Shown: piece by piece, positions 15,322-23,677 of the stretch
Layout: each line of letters opens with the position of its first letter
Numbering within the stretch: position 1 is the stretch's first letter
Source of the DNA: HGM11416 sp034104345
GTDB lineage: Bacteria > Bacillota > Clostridia > Christensenellales > Borkfalkiaceae
DNA length: 28,182 bases
Reading direction: 5' to 3'
NCBI GenBank assembly: GCA_034104345.1
Contig: JAXEDY010000001.1
Coordinates: 1 to 28,182 of the forward strand
Made by a program: the position numbers and the translations under genes
The notes under the pieces: model-generated
What the model was told of the DNA's origin: nothing
Database searches by the model: none
The model's input: the letters and a program-made list of their open reading frames with translations, nothing else

Positions 15322-17561
15322 TGTCTATCTCCTTTTGCCAGATTTTTCATGCGCTCTATGCGGTCGGTAACCTGCTTGGGCGGATCGATTTTGGGCGCGT
15401 TGGGGTGCAGAAGCCAGGTTGCGGCTTTATGCGTTTCGGATACGTCGAACATGGGCGGCTGCATTTCGAAGTCGATTTCCATGGCGTATTTGTTACGCGC
15501 GGCAAACGCGTCGCCCTTGGGCGGGTAAATCATGTTAGGCGGAGTGCCGGGGATTGCGTCGAGTTTATCGTCCGTATCGAGATCGGGCATCGACGACAAA
15601 AGAGCCCATGTGTATGGGTGACGCGGATCGTAGAAAATGTCGTCCGCGGTGCCGTGTTCAACGATTTTGCCCGCATACATAACGGCGATGCGGTCTGCCA
15701 TGTTGGCAACAACGCCCAGATCGTGCGTGATGAATATAACCGAAAGGTTTCTTTCTCTTTTCAACTTGTTGATAAGTTCGAGAATCTGCGCCTGAATGGT
15801 AACGTCGAGCGCGGTGGTGGGTTCGTCGCAGATAAGAATATCGGGGTTGGCGGCGAGCGCGATCGCTATAACGATACGCTGACGCATACCTCCCGAAAAC
15901 TCAAACGGATATTGGTTATATCTTATCGCGGGTTCGGGAATACCTACTTCTTCTAAAAGTTTAAGTGCTTTCGCTTTTGCGATTTTCGGCGTAACTTTAT
16001 AAACGAACGCCGAAGCCTGTTCTTTGAAATAGTCGATTAAAGCGACCGTTTCGGTTTCTTTGTCGAAGTCGTTTTCTTTTTCTATTTGTTTTAAATAATT
16101 GTTTTTAAGCCCCGTTAAAATCGATTTTATCTGTTCCATCTGCGCGTCTAAGTCGAGCACGGCGGCGGGAACGACGTTCCAATCGGGATTTTTGCCCTTT
16201 TTAACGAGTTCTTCGCGCTTTTTGGTCTGCTTTTCAAAGCGCGCGAGTTCTTTGGGGTTATTCTTTATCGCGCCGAAATATTTATCGAGTGCCATTTTCA
16301 TGCTCGAAGCAAAGGTGTATTCGGCGCTGTTTTTAATAACTTCCAGTTTGTTTATTGCGCCAAAAACCTTTTCGGCAAGGCGTTTTACCGCAAGCCTTAA
16401 CTCTTTTTCATCGAGTTTTGCGGCGAGTTTTTCCGCCGCTTTTTCTGCCTTAGGCGCGATTTCCGCCGTGGCGTTGGCCTGAATAAGTTCGGCTTCGTCG
16501 TCGGTTTTGTTTAAAACTGCCAACACTTCGTCGATTTCGGGGATAATAGCCTTTTTCTTTTTAAGCGAAACTTCACGCGAATGAACGAGCGCGCCCGACG
16601 CGCTATCGATAAAGTCGAGCATAAATTCGTCGTCGAGATACTTACGCGTCATTGCGGTAAGTTCGTCGATAGGCATATCGTCTACGTTCGCTTCGGGGTT
16701 GCGCATCATATAATAGCCGAGCGTAAAATAGTTGGGCTTAGGTCTGTTCGTCGCTTTTTCGAGCAATACAGACAAATCTTTAAGCGCCTTTTCGCATTCG
16801 GGCAAAAGTTCTTTTATAACGCCCTTTTCGGCAAGAGTTTTATCTATTTCGGCTAAAATTGCGTTAAGTTCGTCACTTGCAACCACGATATCGGGATGAT
16901 ACGTGGCTTTAAGGCGGGTTTTAACACTTACAAGCAGGTGGCGAATATCTACGCTTTGCTTTTTCTCGATAAGGAACAACTGGTCATCGATGTCCACTTT
17001 AAGTTCTTCGGCAGCGCGGTGAATGGCGTTGTAATTGCTTTCTAAATGCGTGCCTTCTGTGCAGAACTTATCGAATATTTTGCATTTTTCGTCGTTTTGC
17101 GTTTTCTTCGCGTCGTCTGCGGCAATTTCGTCCATGTTCGCCTTTAAAACAGCAAGCGTTCCGTTAAAAAGTTTGCGAGCGCTTTTCTGGCTTGCTTTGC
17201 CTTTTAAAAGCATCGCTTCGGTAAGCTGTCTGCCCACCTTCATTATGGGGTTCAAGCTCGACATAGGATCCTGGAAGATCATGGCGATTTTATCGCCCCT
17301 TATTTTATGAAAATCTTCTTCGGATATTTTTAAAAGATCTTTGCCGTCGTAAATGATTTCGCCGCTTTCTACGATTGCGTTGTTTGCGAGTATACCTATA
17401 ATCGCGCGGTTGGTAACCGATTTGCCCGAGCCGGATTCGCCTACTATCGCAAGCGTTTCGCCCTTATAAAGGTCGAAATCGATGCCGCGAACTGCCTGAA
17501 CTTTACCGCCCGGAGAACGAAACGATATGGTAAGATTTTTTACTTCTAACTTCTTTTCCAT
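15318..17561 (-). CDS. oppD: Oligopeptide ABC transporter ATPase OppD with a 400-residue insertion
   Basis: ATPase subunit of the peptide importer. The catalytic residues are intact: Walker A GESGSGKS (41-48), Q-loop Q97 in MIFQDP, signature FSGGM (555-559), Walker B ILICDE (E580), H613, and the OppD C-terminal region (HPYTWALLSSMPDLD, PGTPPNM). At 747 residues it is roughly twice the family length. The excess lies in one block, about 121-526, within the helical subdomain between the Q-loop and the signature; before it RQLTEAMLLK and after it ALKLLEEVGIPEPAIRYNQYP join as in ordinary OppD. The block is mostly charged and helical, with a more folded-looking centre (PNYFTLGYYMMRNPEANVDDMP). No stop or frameshift interrupts it. 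The ATG has GGAGG and lies 15 bp after oppC. Role in transport is firm; the insert has no recognised domain. Confidence 0.93.
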   Translation of the reverse strand: MEKKLEVKNLTISFRSPGGKVQAVRGIDFDLYKGETLAIVGESGSGKSVTNRAIIGILANNAIVESGEIIYDGKDLLKISEEDFHKIRGDKIAMIFQDPMSSLNPIMKVGRQLTEAMLLKGKASQKSARKLFNGTLAVLKANMDEIAADDAKKTQNDEKCKIFDKFCTEGTHLESNYNAIHRAAEELKVDIDDQLFLIEKKQSVDIRHLLVSVKTRLKATYHPDIVVASDELNAILAEIDKTLAEKGVIKELLPECEKALKDLSVLLEKATNRPKPNYFTLGYYMMRNPEANVDDMPIDELTAMTRKYLDDEFMLDFIDSASGALVHSREVSLKKKKAIIPEIDEVLAVLNKTDDEAELIQANATAEIAPKAEKAAEKLAAKLDEKELRLAVKRLAEKVFGAINKLEVIKNSAEYTFASSMKMALDKYFGAIKNNPKELARFEKQTKKREELVKKGKNPDWNVVPAAVLDLDAQMEQIKSILTGLKNNYLKQIEKENDFDKETETVALIDYFKEQASAFVYKVTPKIAKAKALKLLEEVGIPEPAIRYNQYPFEFSGGMRQRIVIAIALAANPDILICDEPTTALDVTIQAQILELINKLKRERNLSVIFITHDLGVVANMADRIAVMYAGKIVEHGTADDIFYDPRHPYTWALLSSMPDLDTDDKLDAIPGTPPNMIYPPKGDAFAARNKYAMEIDFEMQPPMFDVSETHKAATWLLHPNAPKIDPPKQVTDRIERMKNLAKGDRQ

Positions 17562-17576
17562 TTTTTTATCCTCCGA

Positions 17577-19175
17577 TTAGTCGTCTGAACCGCGAAGCGA
17601 CGGGTTGAATGCGTCGCGCAAGCCGTTGCCGAACAGGTTAAAGCTGAGCATTAAAAGCGATAAGAATATCGACGGAGCGGCAACTATATGCGGGTAAGTG
17701 GTTAAGAACGGCTGACCTATCGAAATCAACGTTCCTACGCTGGTTATGTTACCGGTTGCAAGGTTGATAATTCCGAGATACGACAAACTGGTTTCAGAGA
17801 AAATCATGCTCGGAATAACAAGCGCGCAACTCGTAACCAAAGTTCCCAAAGAGTTCGGGAAAATGTGCTTGAACATTATACGGAAATCTTTTGCGCCCAA
17901 TGTTCTTGCCGCCAAAACGTATTCTTGATTTTTATAGCGGTAAAACTGCATACGAGTAGTTCCCGCCATTCCGATCCAGCCGGTGGCGATAAACGCAAGG
18001 AACAACACCAAGGCGTTTGCCGAATCTTTAAGGTAGTATTTTAAAAGCGTTATAACAACCATCATCGGAACGGCAGACAAAACATCGGTAATACGTTCCA
18101 TAATCATATCGGTGGCGCCGCCGTAATAGCCGGCGATCGAACCGTAAATCGAACCTATAATCATGTTGATAACGGCAACCGCTATTGCGAAAAGGAACGA
18201 AAATCTCGCGCCGCTTGCAAGGCAGGTCAAAATATCCTTACCCATATCGGTTGCGCCGAGCAAAAAGCAAGGTTCTTCTATGCCGTCTTTTAAAACCTGA
18301 GTATGATTATAAATATAATATTCGTAATAATTATAACGAACTTCAACTTCGTCGCCGGGCAGAATGTTACCATAATAGTAATAATAGGTAACGCCGTCTA
18401 TAACTACGCCGTTTTTACCTTCTACCCTTAACGAATCGTAATAATCGGGATAACCGTCGGCGGTTACTTTATCTGCCGTATATTTCCAATAAACGGGCTT
18501 AACGTTTCCGTTTTCGTCCAATACGGGAACTGTTTTCGTGCCGGCGGTTTTTGTTTCGTAATAATAATTTGCATCGCTGCTATTTTGTATAGCCGCGGGG
18601 CGGTCTTCCTTTTCTATTGTCGGATATAAAACCTGTCTGCCCGTTTCGTTCTGATAGCGCTGAATATCTTTATATCTGTCCATCGATATAAAGTCGTATT
18701 GGCAACCTTGCGAATGATACGAATCGAGCCTATAAGCGTAAAGTCCGTCGGCGTTTATGGTATATTTTTGATTTTTAATGGCGTTATACCCCTTTCCGCC
18801 GCCGTCGGCGTTTTTAAGCTCTTCGCCTATAGCGTAATAATATCGCCACGTTTGTTCGTTCGCAGTTTTCGCTTCGCATCCGTCCCAGAAATCGGTGTTT
18901 TCAAACAAATGCGACTTAGGCATTGCAAAACCGAAGGTTTTATCTTCATAAGCAACCGTATAAGGCGTGAAGAGAGGAACGATTATTGCAAAAAGAACTA
19001 AAACGATTATTACGACAGCCGCAACGACCGAGCCTTTGTTTTTGCAAAAGCGCGAAAACGCGTCTGCCATATAACTGCGGGCTTTGGTTTCGAATTTTTT
19101 ATCGTGAAGAGAGTTCTTCGCGCCCACGAGTTTAAATTTTTCGGCGGGAATGTTATGTATGTTTTGTTCGGTCAT
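17577..19175 (-). CDS. oppC: Oligopeptide ABC transporter permease OppC with an enlarged external loop
   Basis: Membrane subunit of the peptide importer. It has a cytoplasmic N-terminus, TM1 (about 48-70), and from about 303 the normal OppC body: GATDMGKDILTCLASGARFSF, further membrane segments, the EAA-type cytoplasmic loop (YVLAARTLGAKDFRIMFKHIFPN) that docks onto the ATPases, and the C-terminal GNGLRDAFNPSLR. The usual length is near 300 residues; here it is 532. The excess, about residues 80-300, lies between TM1 and TM2 and so faces outside, where OppA docks. It is strikingly tyrosine-rich (YYYYYG, YNYYEYYIYN) and contains a few cysteines. It begins 1 bp after the oppB stop, with GGGGGCGAG as Shine-Dalgarno sequence. 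The loop has no recognised domain. Confidence 0.92.
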   Translation of the reverse strand: MTEQNIHNIPAEKFKLVGAKNSLHDKKFETKARSYMADAFSRFCKNKGSVVAAVVIIVLVLFAIIVPLFTPYTVAYEDKTFGFAMPKSHLFENTDFWDGCEAKTANEQTWRYYYAIGEELKNADGGGKGYNAIKNQKYTINADGLYAYRLDSYHSQGCQYDFISMDRYKDIQRYQNETGRQVLYPTIEKEDRPAAIQNSSDANYYYETKTAGTKTVPVLDENGNVKPVYWKYTADKVTADGYPDYYDSLRVEGKNGVVIDGVTYYYYYGNILPGDEVEVRYNYYEYYIYNHTQVLKDGIEEPCFLLGATDMGKDILTCLASGARFSFLFAIAVAVINMIIGSIYGSIAGYYGGATDMIMERITDVLSAVPMMVVITLLKYYLKDSANALVLFLAFIATGWIGMAGTTRMQFYRYKNQEYVLAARTLGAKDFRIMFKHIFPNSLGTLVTSCALVIPSMIFSETSLSYLGIINLATGNITSVGTLISIGQPFLTTYPHIVAAPSIFLSLLMLSFNLFGNGLRDAFNPSLRGSDD

Positions 19176-19176
19176 T

Positions 19177-20187
19177 TTATCTCGCCCCCATTCTTATTCT
19201 CGGATCGATAAATCCATACGAAATATCTACGACTATTCCGGCAAGCAGCCCTACTAAACAATAGAACCCCGACAGCAACATAAAGAAATCGTAGTCGAGC
19301 GACTTAATCGAATCGAGATACAGCCTGCCCACGCCGGGTATCGAGAACATCTGTTCGATAATAAGAGAACCCGACAAAACCGAAATAAATTCGGCAAGTA
19401 TCGACGGAAAAATAGGAACCATCGCATTGCGAAGCGCATGGCGGACGGTTGCCTGCCCCTTTGTTAAACCTTTTGTGCGCGCAAGCAACATAAATTCGCT
19501 TGTTAAAACTTCGGTAAGTTCGGCGCGGGTATAACGTGCATATCCCGCAATCGATCCCAAACAAAGAGAGAACACGGCGGGAAGCATACTTTTAAACATG
19601 CTCCACGAAAAATAATCGTATCCCGCGTTCATACGTTTCGGAAACCATTGCAGTTTGAAACAGAAAACATACAGGATAAGCAACGCATAAACTATCGACG
19701 GAACAGAGATCATAATGATAACGCCCGTTGAGATAACGTGGTCTTGCCATTTGTTCTTTTTAAGCGCGGCAAGTATGCCAAGTCCCAACCCGATGGGAAC
19801 GCCGATCAGGCTCGAATAGATATTTATTAAAATAGTAGGCGGCAAACGCGATAAAAATGCGTCTAAAACGGGTTTGTTACGATATTCGGCAATTTTCATA
19901 CCGATACCGAAATCGCCTTCGGTAAAAATCCGTTTAAGATATAACCCGAGTTGCTTCATTATAGGTACCTTACTATAATCTATAACGTTGCCGTTCGAAT
20001 CGTAAACAAGGTTCTCTATGTATCCGCGATCGACCAGTTTAAAATATAACTTGGTTTTATCTTCGCCGAATCCTGCCGTTACCGAGAAAGGTAAAAGTTT
20101 TATAAGAACGAAGCATATAAGCATTATTATGCAAAAACACATAAGCATAAGGCCTAAACGCTTCATTACATATTTAAACATATACAT
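19177..20187 (-). CDS. oppB: Oligopeptide ABC transporter permease OppB
   Basis: Membrane subunit paired with OppC. The 336-residue protein has TM1 near 10-33, an external loop of ordinary size, and five further membrane segments, with the EAA loop ELTSEF-type sequence (AELTEVLTSEFMLLARTKGLTKGQATVRHALRN split around the conserved G) and the C-terminal region DPRIRMGA. Length is close to the family norm, so unlike its partners it is not enlarged. The ATG at 20187 is preceded by AGGAGG at 11 nt; an in-frame ATG two codons later is less well spaced. It follows oppA after a hairpin at 20231-20254 and is tightly coupled to oppC. Confidence 0.93.
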   Translation of the reverse strand: MYMFKYVMKRLGLMLMCFCIIMLICFVLIKLLPFSVTAGFGEDKTKLYFKLVDRGYIENLVYDSNGNVIDYSKVPIMKQLGLYLKRIFTEGDFGIGMKIAEYRNKPVLDAFLSRLPPTILINIYSSLIGVPIGLGLGILAALKKNKWQDHVISTGVIIMISVPSIVYALLILYVFCFKLQWFPKRMNAGYDYFSWSMFKSMLPAVFSLCLGSIAGYARYTRAELTEVLTSEFMLLARTKGLTKGQATVRHALRNAMVPIFPSILAEFISVLSGSLIIEQMFSIPGVGRLYLDSIKSLDYDFFMLLSGFYCLVGLLAGIVVDISYGFIDPRIRMGAR

Positions 20188-20230
20188 TGGGGAGTTACCC
20201 TCCTATTTTTTTCTTTAAAAATAACCAAAA

Positions 20231-20254
20231 GCGGGGGCATTTTATTGCCCCCGT
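20231..20254 (-). terminator. Hairpin between oppA and oppB (leaky terminator or mRNA stabiliser)
   Basis: GGGGGCA (20233-20239) pairs with TGCCCCC (20246-20252), extended by a C-G pair, around a 6-nt loop. On the minus strand a broken T-rich stretch follows. Such a hairpin after a binding-protein gene typically gives higher oppA than oppBCDF mRNA; this is inferred from position. Confidence 0.75.
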
Positions 20255-20286
20255 CATTTGCCTTTTATTTGCTATAACCGGACTTA

Positions 20287-22824
20287 TCAGTTCCCTTTTT
20301 TATAGAATTCCTTAAGGTCGCCACCGTGATCTTGAACGAATTTTGCCCATTCGGTATCGTTATAATCATATTTGATATATCTTATACCGCCGAAGCCCAT
20401 CATCGTATTATATTCGTCGGATACGTAGTGGAATTTAGCGCTGTGAAGCGCAGCGGTGAACCCGCGCGAAGTGGGAAGAGTATAATACTGTTTCAGACCG
20501 TATTCTTCGAGCATCGCCAAGATATCCAAACGAACTTCAACGGGAGCGGCTTTCCAGTTATAAGAAGCGCCGTCCGACATGTTACCGTTAAGGCTGTTAT
20601 ACCAATCTTTTACGGTAAGTTTAAGTGTTTCGCCGGATTGGGCAAAGCCTTCGGCTACGGGAAGAGTATATTCAATTACTTCTTTGTCAACAGCCCAGTA
20701 GGGGTGGAAGTTAACCGAATCCATAATACCGATCCAGCCGCCGATAAGATAGAACGGATCGAACGGAGCGTTACCTATACCGCCGGTGCAGATATCATAG
20801 TTGCCCGCTTTGAATTCGTCAGCCCATTCATCGCCGAGCGTGAAGTTTTTGGTAAGTTCGACTTTACCTTCGAACGAAGTTCCCTTTACGAGTTCGGTAA
20901 GCCAGTTGTTAATCCAGTTGTATTGTCTTTGAGCATGATCGTCGTCTTCGGAAGCGCCTAAGCAAATCTGAATTTTCTTGGTATCGTCATAGCCGTATGT
21001 TTCTTTGTTGGCGCTGAGTTCGGCCCATGCTTCTTCGAGTTTTTCTTTAGCAAGCGTTCTGTTAAGACCGGTCATTGCTTTAACCGCGTCGTCGATACTG
21101 TCGTAACTCTTGGAGCCGTCGTTCCATTTGCCGTCTACCAAACTGAAACCGTAAGTTCTGAGCAACGCGGCTTTAGCCTGATCGGTGTATCTGTAAACGC
21201 CGGAGTTTTCAACGTCGTAGTAATAGTCTTCGCCCATATACCCTAAGCAGGCCTGGTTGGCGGTGGTAAGATCTTTGTTATATGCGTTTCTGTCAAGGCT
21301 TAACGACATAGCTTCTCTGAATTCTTTTATTGCGAGAACGCCGTTGTTTCTGCCTTTGGTAAGAAGAGTTTCGAGTCCGCTAAAGATGTTAACGCCGAAG
21401 GTCGCAACTCTCGGAGAGTATACCGCATAGGGCGATTCTTTGTAATCGGGAGCGATAACTACCGAAATGCCGAGAGAATCGACTTCGCCGGACCAGAACG
21501 CAAGTTGTTGCGGTTCTTCGCCTACGATAACGTCGGTAACGATTTTATCGGTCTGATACTGACCTTTGTTATCGTCGAGTTTATAACCGAACCATTTGTC
21601 GTTTCTCGAAAGAGTAAATTGTTTGCCTGCCTGGAAAGCGGTAAGTTTATACGGACCCCAGCTTGCGGAAGTTTCAAGCGAAGTGTTGTAAGTGGTGGTC
21701 CAAAGTTTAGAACCCGCCTGCGGTTCAACTTTGCATTTTTCGTAAAGATCTTTTTTAACAAGCGGAAGGCTCTGGAAGTTGTAAGCTGCAAGATACGAAA
21801 GAGTTCCGTCTTCTTTGAAGAAAGTCATCGGGTTGTCGCATACAACAACTACGCCTAAATCGCCTTCTGCAAATATACCTACGTTTTTAAAGTCAACGGC
21901 GGGATAAGTGTAGCTGGCAACGGTGAAATAACCGATTTCTGAGTCAGCCCAACCCCAGTACGAGCTAAGCGGAGCGCCTGTGGAGAAAAGGCTTGCAAGT
22001 TTATCCGAAAGCTCTTTGGTCATCGCAACGCGTTTGTCGCCCGCGAAAGCAACGAGTTCATCGTAAAGGTTGGTTTCGCCGACCTGGAAGTATGCTTTAT
22101 AGCCCGCAAGTTTGGTCATATCCGACGTGCCGAAAATATCGCTAAACGCGGCAACGTTGGTGGCATCGAAGAACAACCCGTCTAAACTCGAAAGGTTATC
22201 GCCGTAAGCGTCGAGATCTACAGCGGGGAAATAACCGCTTTGACCTTGATATACATACTCTTTAGCGTTGTGAATTTTTACGGCATTGTTATAGTAAACG
22301 TCGGATCTGCCGAGTTGGAACAACGGGTTAAGTTGTTCTTTCATCGAGTAAACGAAGTCTTCGGCTTTAATGGGCGTGCCGTCATCCCATTCAAGGTCGG
22401 GGCGAAGGGTTATTTTCCAAACATAGCCGCCTGCCGCAACCTGATCTGCGGTAAGCCCCCACGCTTCGCCGTATTTAGCGGTAACGTCTTCGAGTTTTGT
22501 TGCCGCCGAATACTTAACTTCGAACGCACCGGGAATGATAGCGTCGGCGTTTATGCTTCCGTCGGCTTTAAACTTGCCTCCCTTTGCTTCGTCGAATTTA
22601 TAATCGTATTCGTAGAAGCTCGAACCGATATAACCCATAATCGCGTCGTTGTTCCCGTCGGTCGAATCGAGTTCGTTCCAAGTCGAAGGAGTCGTCGAAA
22701 TATAGTCGTGACTCGTGTAGCCCGTGCCTAAATCAGCACCCGAATCGCCACCGCAAGCGGTAAGCGAAAACGAGGTTGCCATAAAAGCAGCAAGACAAAC
22801 AGTTAAAAATGTCTTCTTTTTCAT
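20287..22824 (-). CDS. oppA: Oligopeptide-binding lipoprotein OppA (SBP family 5), oversized
   Basis: The surface receptor that captures peptides for OppBC. The N-terminus is a lipoprotein signal (MKKKTF, hydrophobic stretch, lipobox LTAC with C24). The mature protein shows solute-binding family 5 features such as WKITLRPDLEWDDGTPIKAEDFVYSMK, SWGPYKLTAFQAGKQFTLSRNDKWF, the hinge-region phrase KEFREAMSLSLDRNAYNK and, near the end, NAPFDPFYLIGGW. It has 845 residues, against roughly 530-600 for most OppA. The excess is spread in several places, for example about 60-130 and 165-330 before the conserved PYKLTAF block. The ATG has GGAGG. It is the first gene of the opp cluster, with a promoter at 23266-23294 and a leader of about 435 nt. 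Peptide binding is inferred from family and operon; size range of ligands cannot be read. Confidence 0.93.
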   Translation of the reverse strand: MKKKTFLTVCLAAFMATSFSLTACGGDSGADLGTGYTSHDYISTTPSTWNELDSTDGNNDAIMGYIGSSFYEYDYKFDEAKGGKFKADGSINADAIIPGAFEVKYSAATKLEDVTAKYGEAWGLTADQVAAGGYVWKITLRPDLEWDDGTPIKAEDFVYSMKEQLNPLFQLGRSDVYYNNAVKIHNAKEYVYQGQSGYFPAVDLDAYGDNLSSLDGLFFDATNVAAFSDIFGTSDMTKLAGYKAYFQVGETNLYDELVAFAGDKRVAMTKELSDKLASLFSTGAPLSSYWGWADSEIGYFTVASYTYPAVDFKNVGIFAEGDLGVVVVCDNPMTFFKEDGTLSYLAAYNFQSLPLVKKDLYEKCKVEPQAGSKLWTTTYNTSLETSASWGPYKLTAFQAGKQFTLSRNDKWFGYKLDDNKGQYQTDKIVTDVIVGEEPQQLAFWSGEVDSLGISVVIAPDYKESPYAVYSPRVATFGVNIFSGLETLLTKGRNNGVLAIKEFREAMSLSLDRNAYNKDLTTANQACLGYMGEDYYYDVENSGVYRYTDQAKAALLRTYGFSLVDGKWNDGSKSYDSIDDAVKAMTGLNRTLAKEKLEEAWAELSANKETYGYDDTKKIQICLGASEDDDHAQRQYNWINNWLTELVKGTSFEGKVELTKNFTLGDEWADEFKAGNYDICTGGIGNAPFDPFYLIGGWIGIMDSVNFHPYWAVDKEVIEYTLPVAEGFAQSGETLKLTVKDWYNSLNGNMSDGASYNWKAAPVEVRLDILAMLEEYGLKQYYTLPTSRGFTAALHSAKFHYVSDEYNTMMGFGGIRYIKYDYNDTEWAKFVQDHGGDLKEFYKKGN

Positions 22825-22860
22825 TTTTTACCTCCAAAAATGAATTTTTAAAAATTTTTT

Positions 22861-22890
22861 AAATCGCGGGTTTGTTTTTTCCCGCGGTTT
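22861..22890 (-). promoter_or_regulatory. GC-rich hairpin in the oppA leader
   Basis: CGCGGG (22865-22870) pairs with CCCGCG (22881-22886), extended by a G-T and three A-T pairs, around a 10-nt loop that is A-rich in the RNA. It is about 40 nt upstream of the oppA ATG. The following stretch is AT-rich rather than a clean T run, so it may be an attenuator or simply an mRNA-stabilising structure. Confidence 0.55.
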
Positions 22891-22944
22891 TAACTAATTG
22901 AATTAAATAAATGTTTAAGGTTTTTGTAACCCGCAAACACAACC

Positions 22945-23095
22945 CGTCATGTCGAGCGGAGCCAAAACACACAAATGCAACCACAAAGCATCTCGTCATG
23001 TTGGCGAAGCCGTAAGGCGTAGCCGAAACATCAAGGGGTTAGCCGCATTATTATATTTTCGCTTACGCTTGATCGCTAACGCTCAAGATGACGAC
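22945..23095. repeat. Interspersed CGTCATGTTGGCG-type repeats in the oppA leader
   Basis: Three related units: CGTCATGTCGAGCGGAGCC (22945-22963), CGTCATGTTGGCGAAGCC with GTAAGGCGTAGCCGAAACATC (22994-23032), and the reverse-orientation unit GTCGTCATCTTGAGCGTTAG (about 23060-23095 on the minus strand). These resemble the short intergenic repeats common in clostridial genomes. They lie inside the predicted oppA transcript and the opposite-facing units could pair. Confidence 0.65.
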
Positions 23096-23196
23096 AACAT
23101 TCTTAAACTCGTTACAAAAAGCGGCTCAATATTTATTTTGCGCATAACCTCTGAATATTTTTCATAAAATTTCCGCATTTTTTTGCAGTTTTTTCT

Positions 23197-23234
23197 AAAA
23201 TATTCATAATTTTTGCATACTAAATGAATATTTT
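23197..23234. promoter_or_regulatory. 11-bp inverted repeat downstream of the oppA promoter
   Basis: AAAATATTCAT (23197-23207) and ATGAATATTTT (23224-23234) form a perfect inverted repeat with a 16-bp centre, at about +25 to +62 from the predicted oppA start site. It could be a repressor operator or an RNA stem-loop. It does not match the CodY consensus that I know. Confidence 0.5.
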
Positions 23235-23265
23235 ACATTTCTGCCGCTAGTTAAATTATGTAACC

Positions 23266-23294
23266 ATTCTATCAAAAAGGTCTTTCGTTGTCAA
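23266..23294 (-). promoter_or_regulatory. Sigma-A promoter upstream of oppA
   Basis: On the minus strand TTGACA (23294-23289) and TAGAAT (23271-23266) are 17 bp apart. The start site would be near 23259, giving a leader of roughly 435 nt before oppA. No better promoter was seen closer to the gene. Confidence 0.75.
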
Positions 23295-23540
23295 ATAATT
23301 TTCACGCATTTTTCGAAATTATCGCTTTTTTTGCCACTTTTTTTAATTTTTTTATTTCAGCGTTTAATTTTTTCCTTAAAGATATTATTTTTCGTTATAT
23401 GCTCTAAAATAAATAATTATGCAATTTTTGTGCGTGATTTTTATACAGTTAGTGATTTTGTATGCATAACACATACACGGCTATTTTTTTATGCCGTTTT
23501 TTACTCCGATTCACCTATTATTATATAATGATTATGCCGA

Positions 23541-23565
23541 AAAAAAGGGAGACCCATGGTCTCCC
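23541..23565 (-). terminator. Terminator of the aminotransferase gene
   Basis: On the minus strand GGGAGACC (23565-23558) and GGTCTCCC (23554-23547) form an 8-bp perfect stem with a 3-nt loop, followed by a run of six T. The preceding GTAGG makes it a member of the same GTAGGGG hairpin family as the neighbouring repeats. Confidence 0.8.
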
Positions 23566-23601
23566 CTACTTTGTGATACGGTATATTTTGCGTTTTCAAC
23601 A

Positions 23602-23673
23602 GTAGGGGCGATTCACGAATCGCCCGCCGTTTTTTTCATTTTATTATCGTTGGGGCGACTTCGAATCGCCCGC
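23602..23673 (+). repeat. Two GTAGGGGCG-type hairpin repeats, 47-bp period
   Basis: GTAGGGGCGATTCACGAATC with GCCCG (23602-23626) and GTTGGGGCGACTTCGAATCG with CCCG (23649-23673) each form a hairpin through GGGCGATTC/GAATCGCCC type arms. They are joined by a spacer ending in TTTCATTTTATTATC, as in the second array at 25206-25371, and lie directly behind the aminotransferase stop. Confidence 0.8.
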
Positions 23674-23677
23674 GTTA

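Larger units (their letters stand above)
22825..23677. other. Leader of oppA and repeat-rich intergenic region
   Basis: No protein gene is supported in these 853 bp. From right to left they contain the terminal hairpin repeats behind the aminotransferase (23541-23673), AT-rich sequence without features (about 23300-23530), the oppA promoter (23266-23294), an 11-bp inverted repeat (23197-23234), interspersed repeats (22945-23095) and a GC-rich hairpin (22861-22890) just before the oppA ribosome site. I recognise no known riboswitch class in the leader. Confidence 0.65.

Noticed and set aside
20262..20285. Possible repeat copy between oppA and oppB (ATAAGTCCG)
   Set aside because: Only nine bases match and the CGTTAACGG palindrome is absent.
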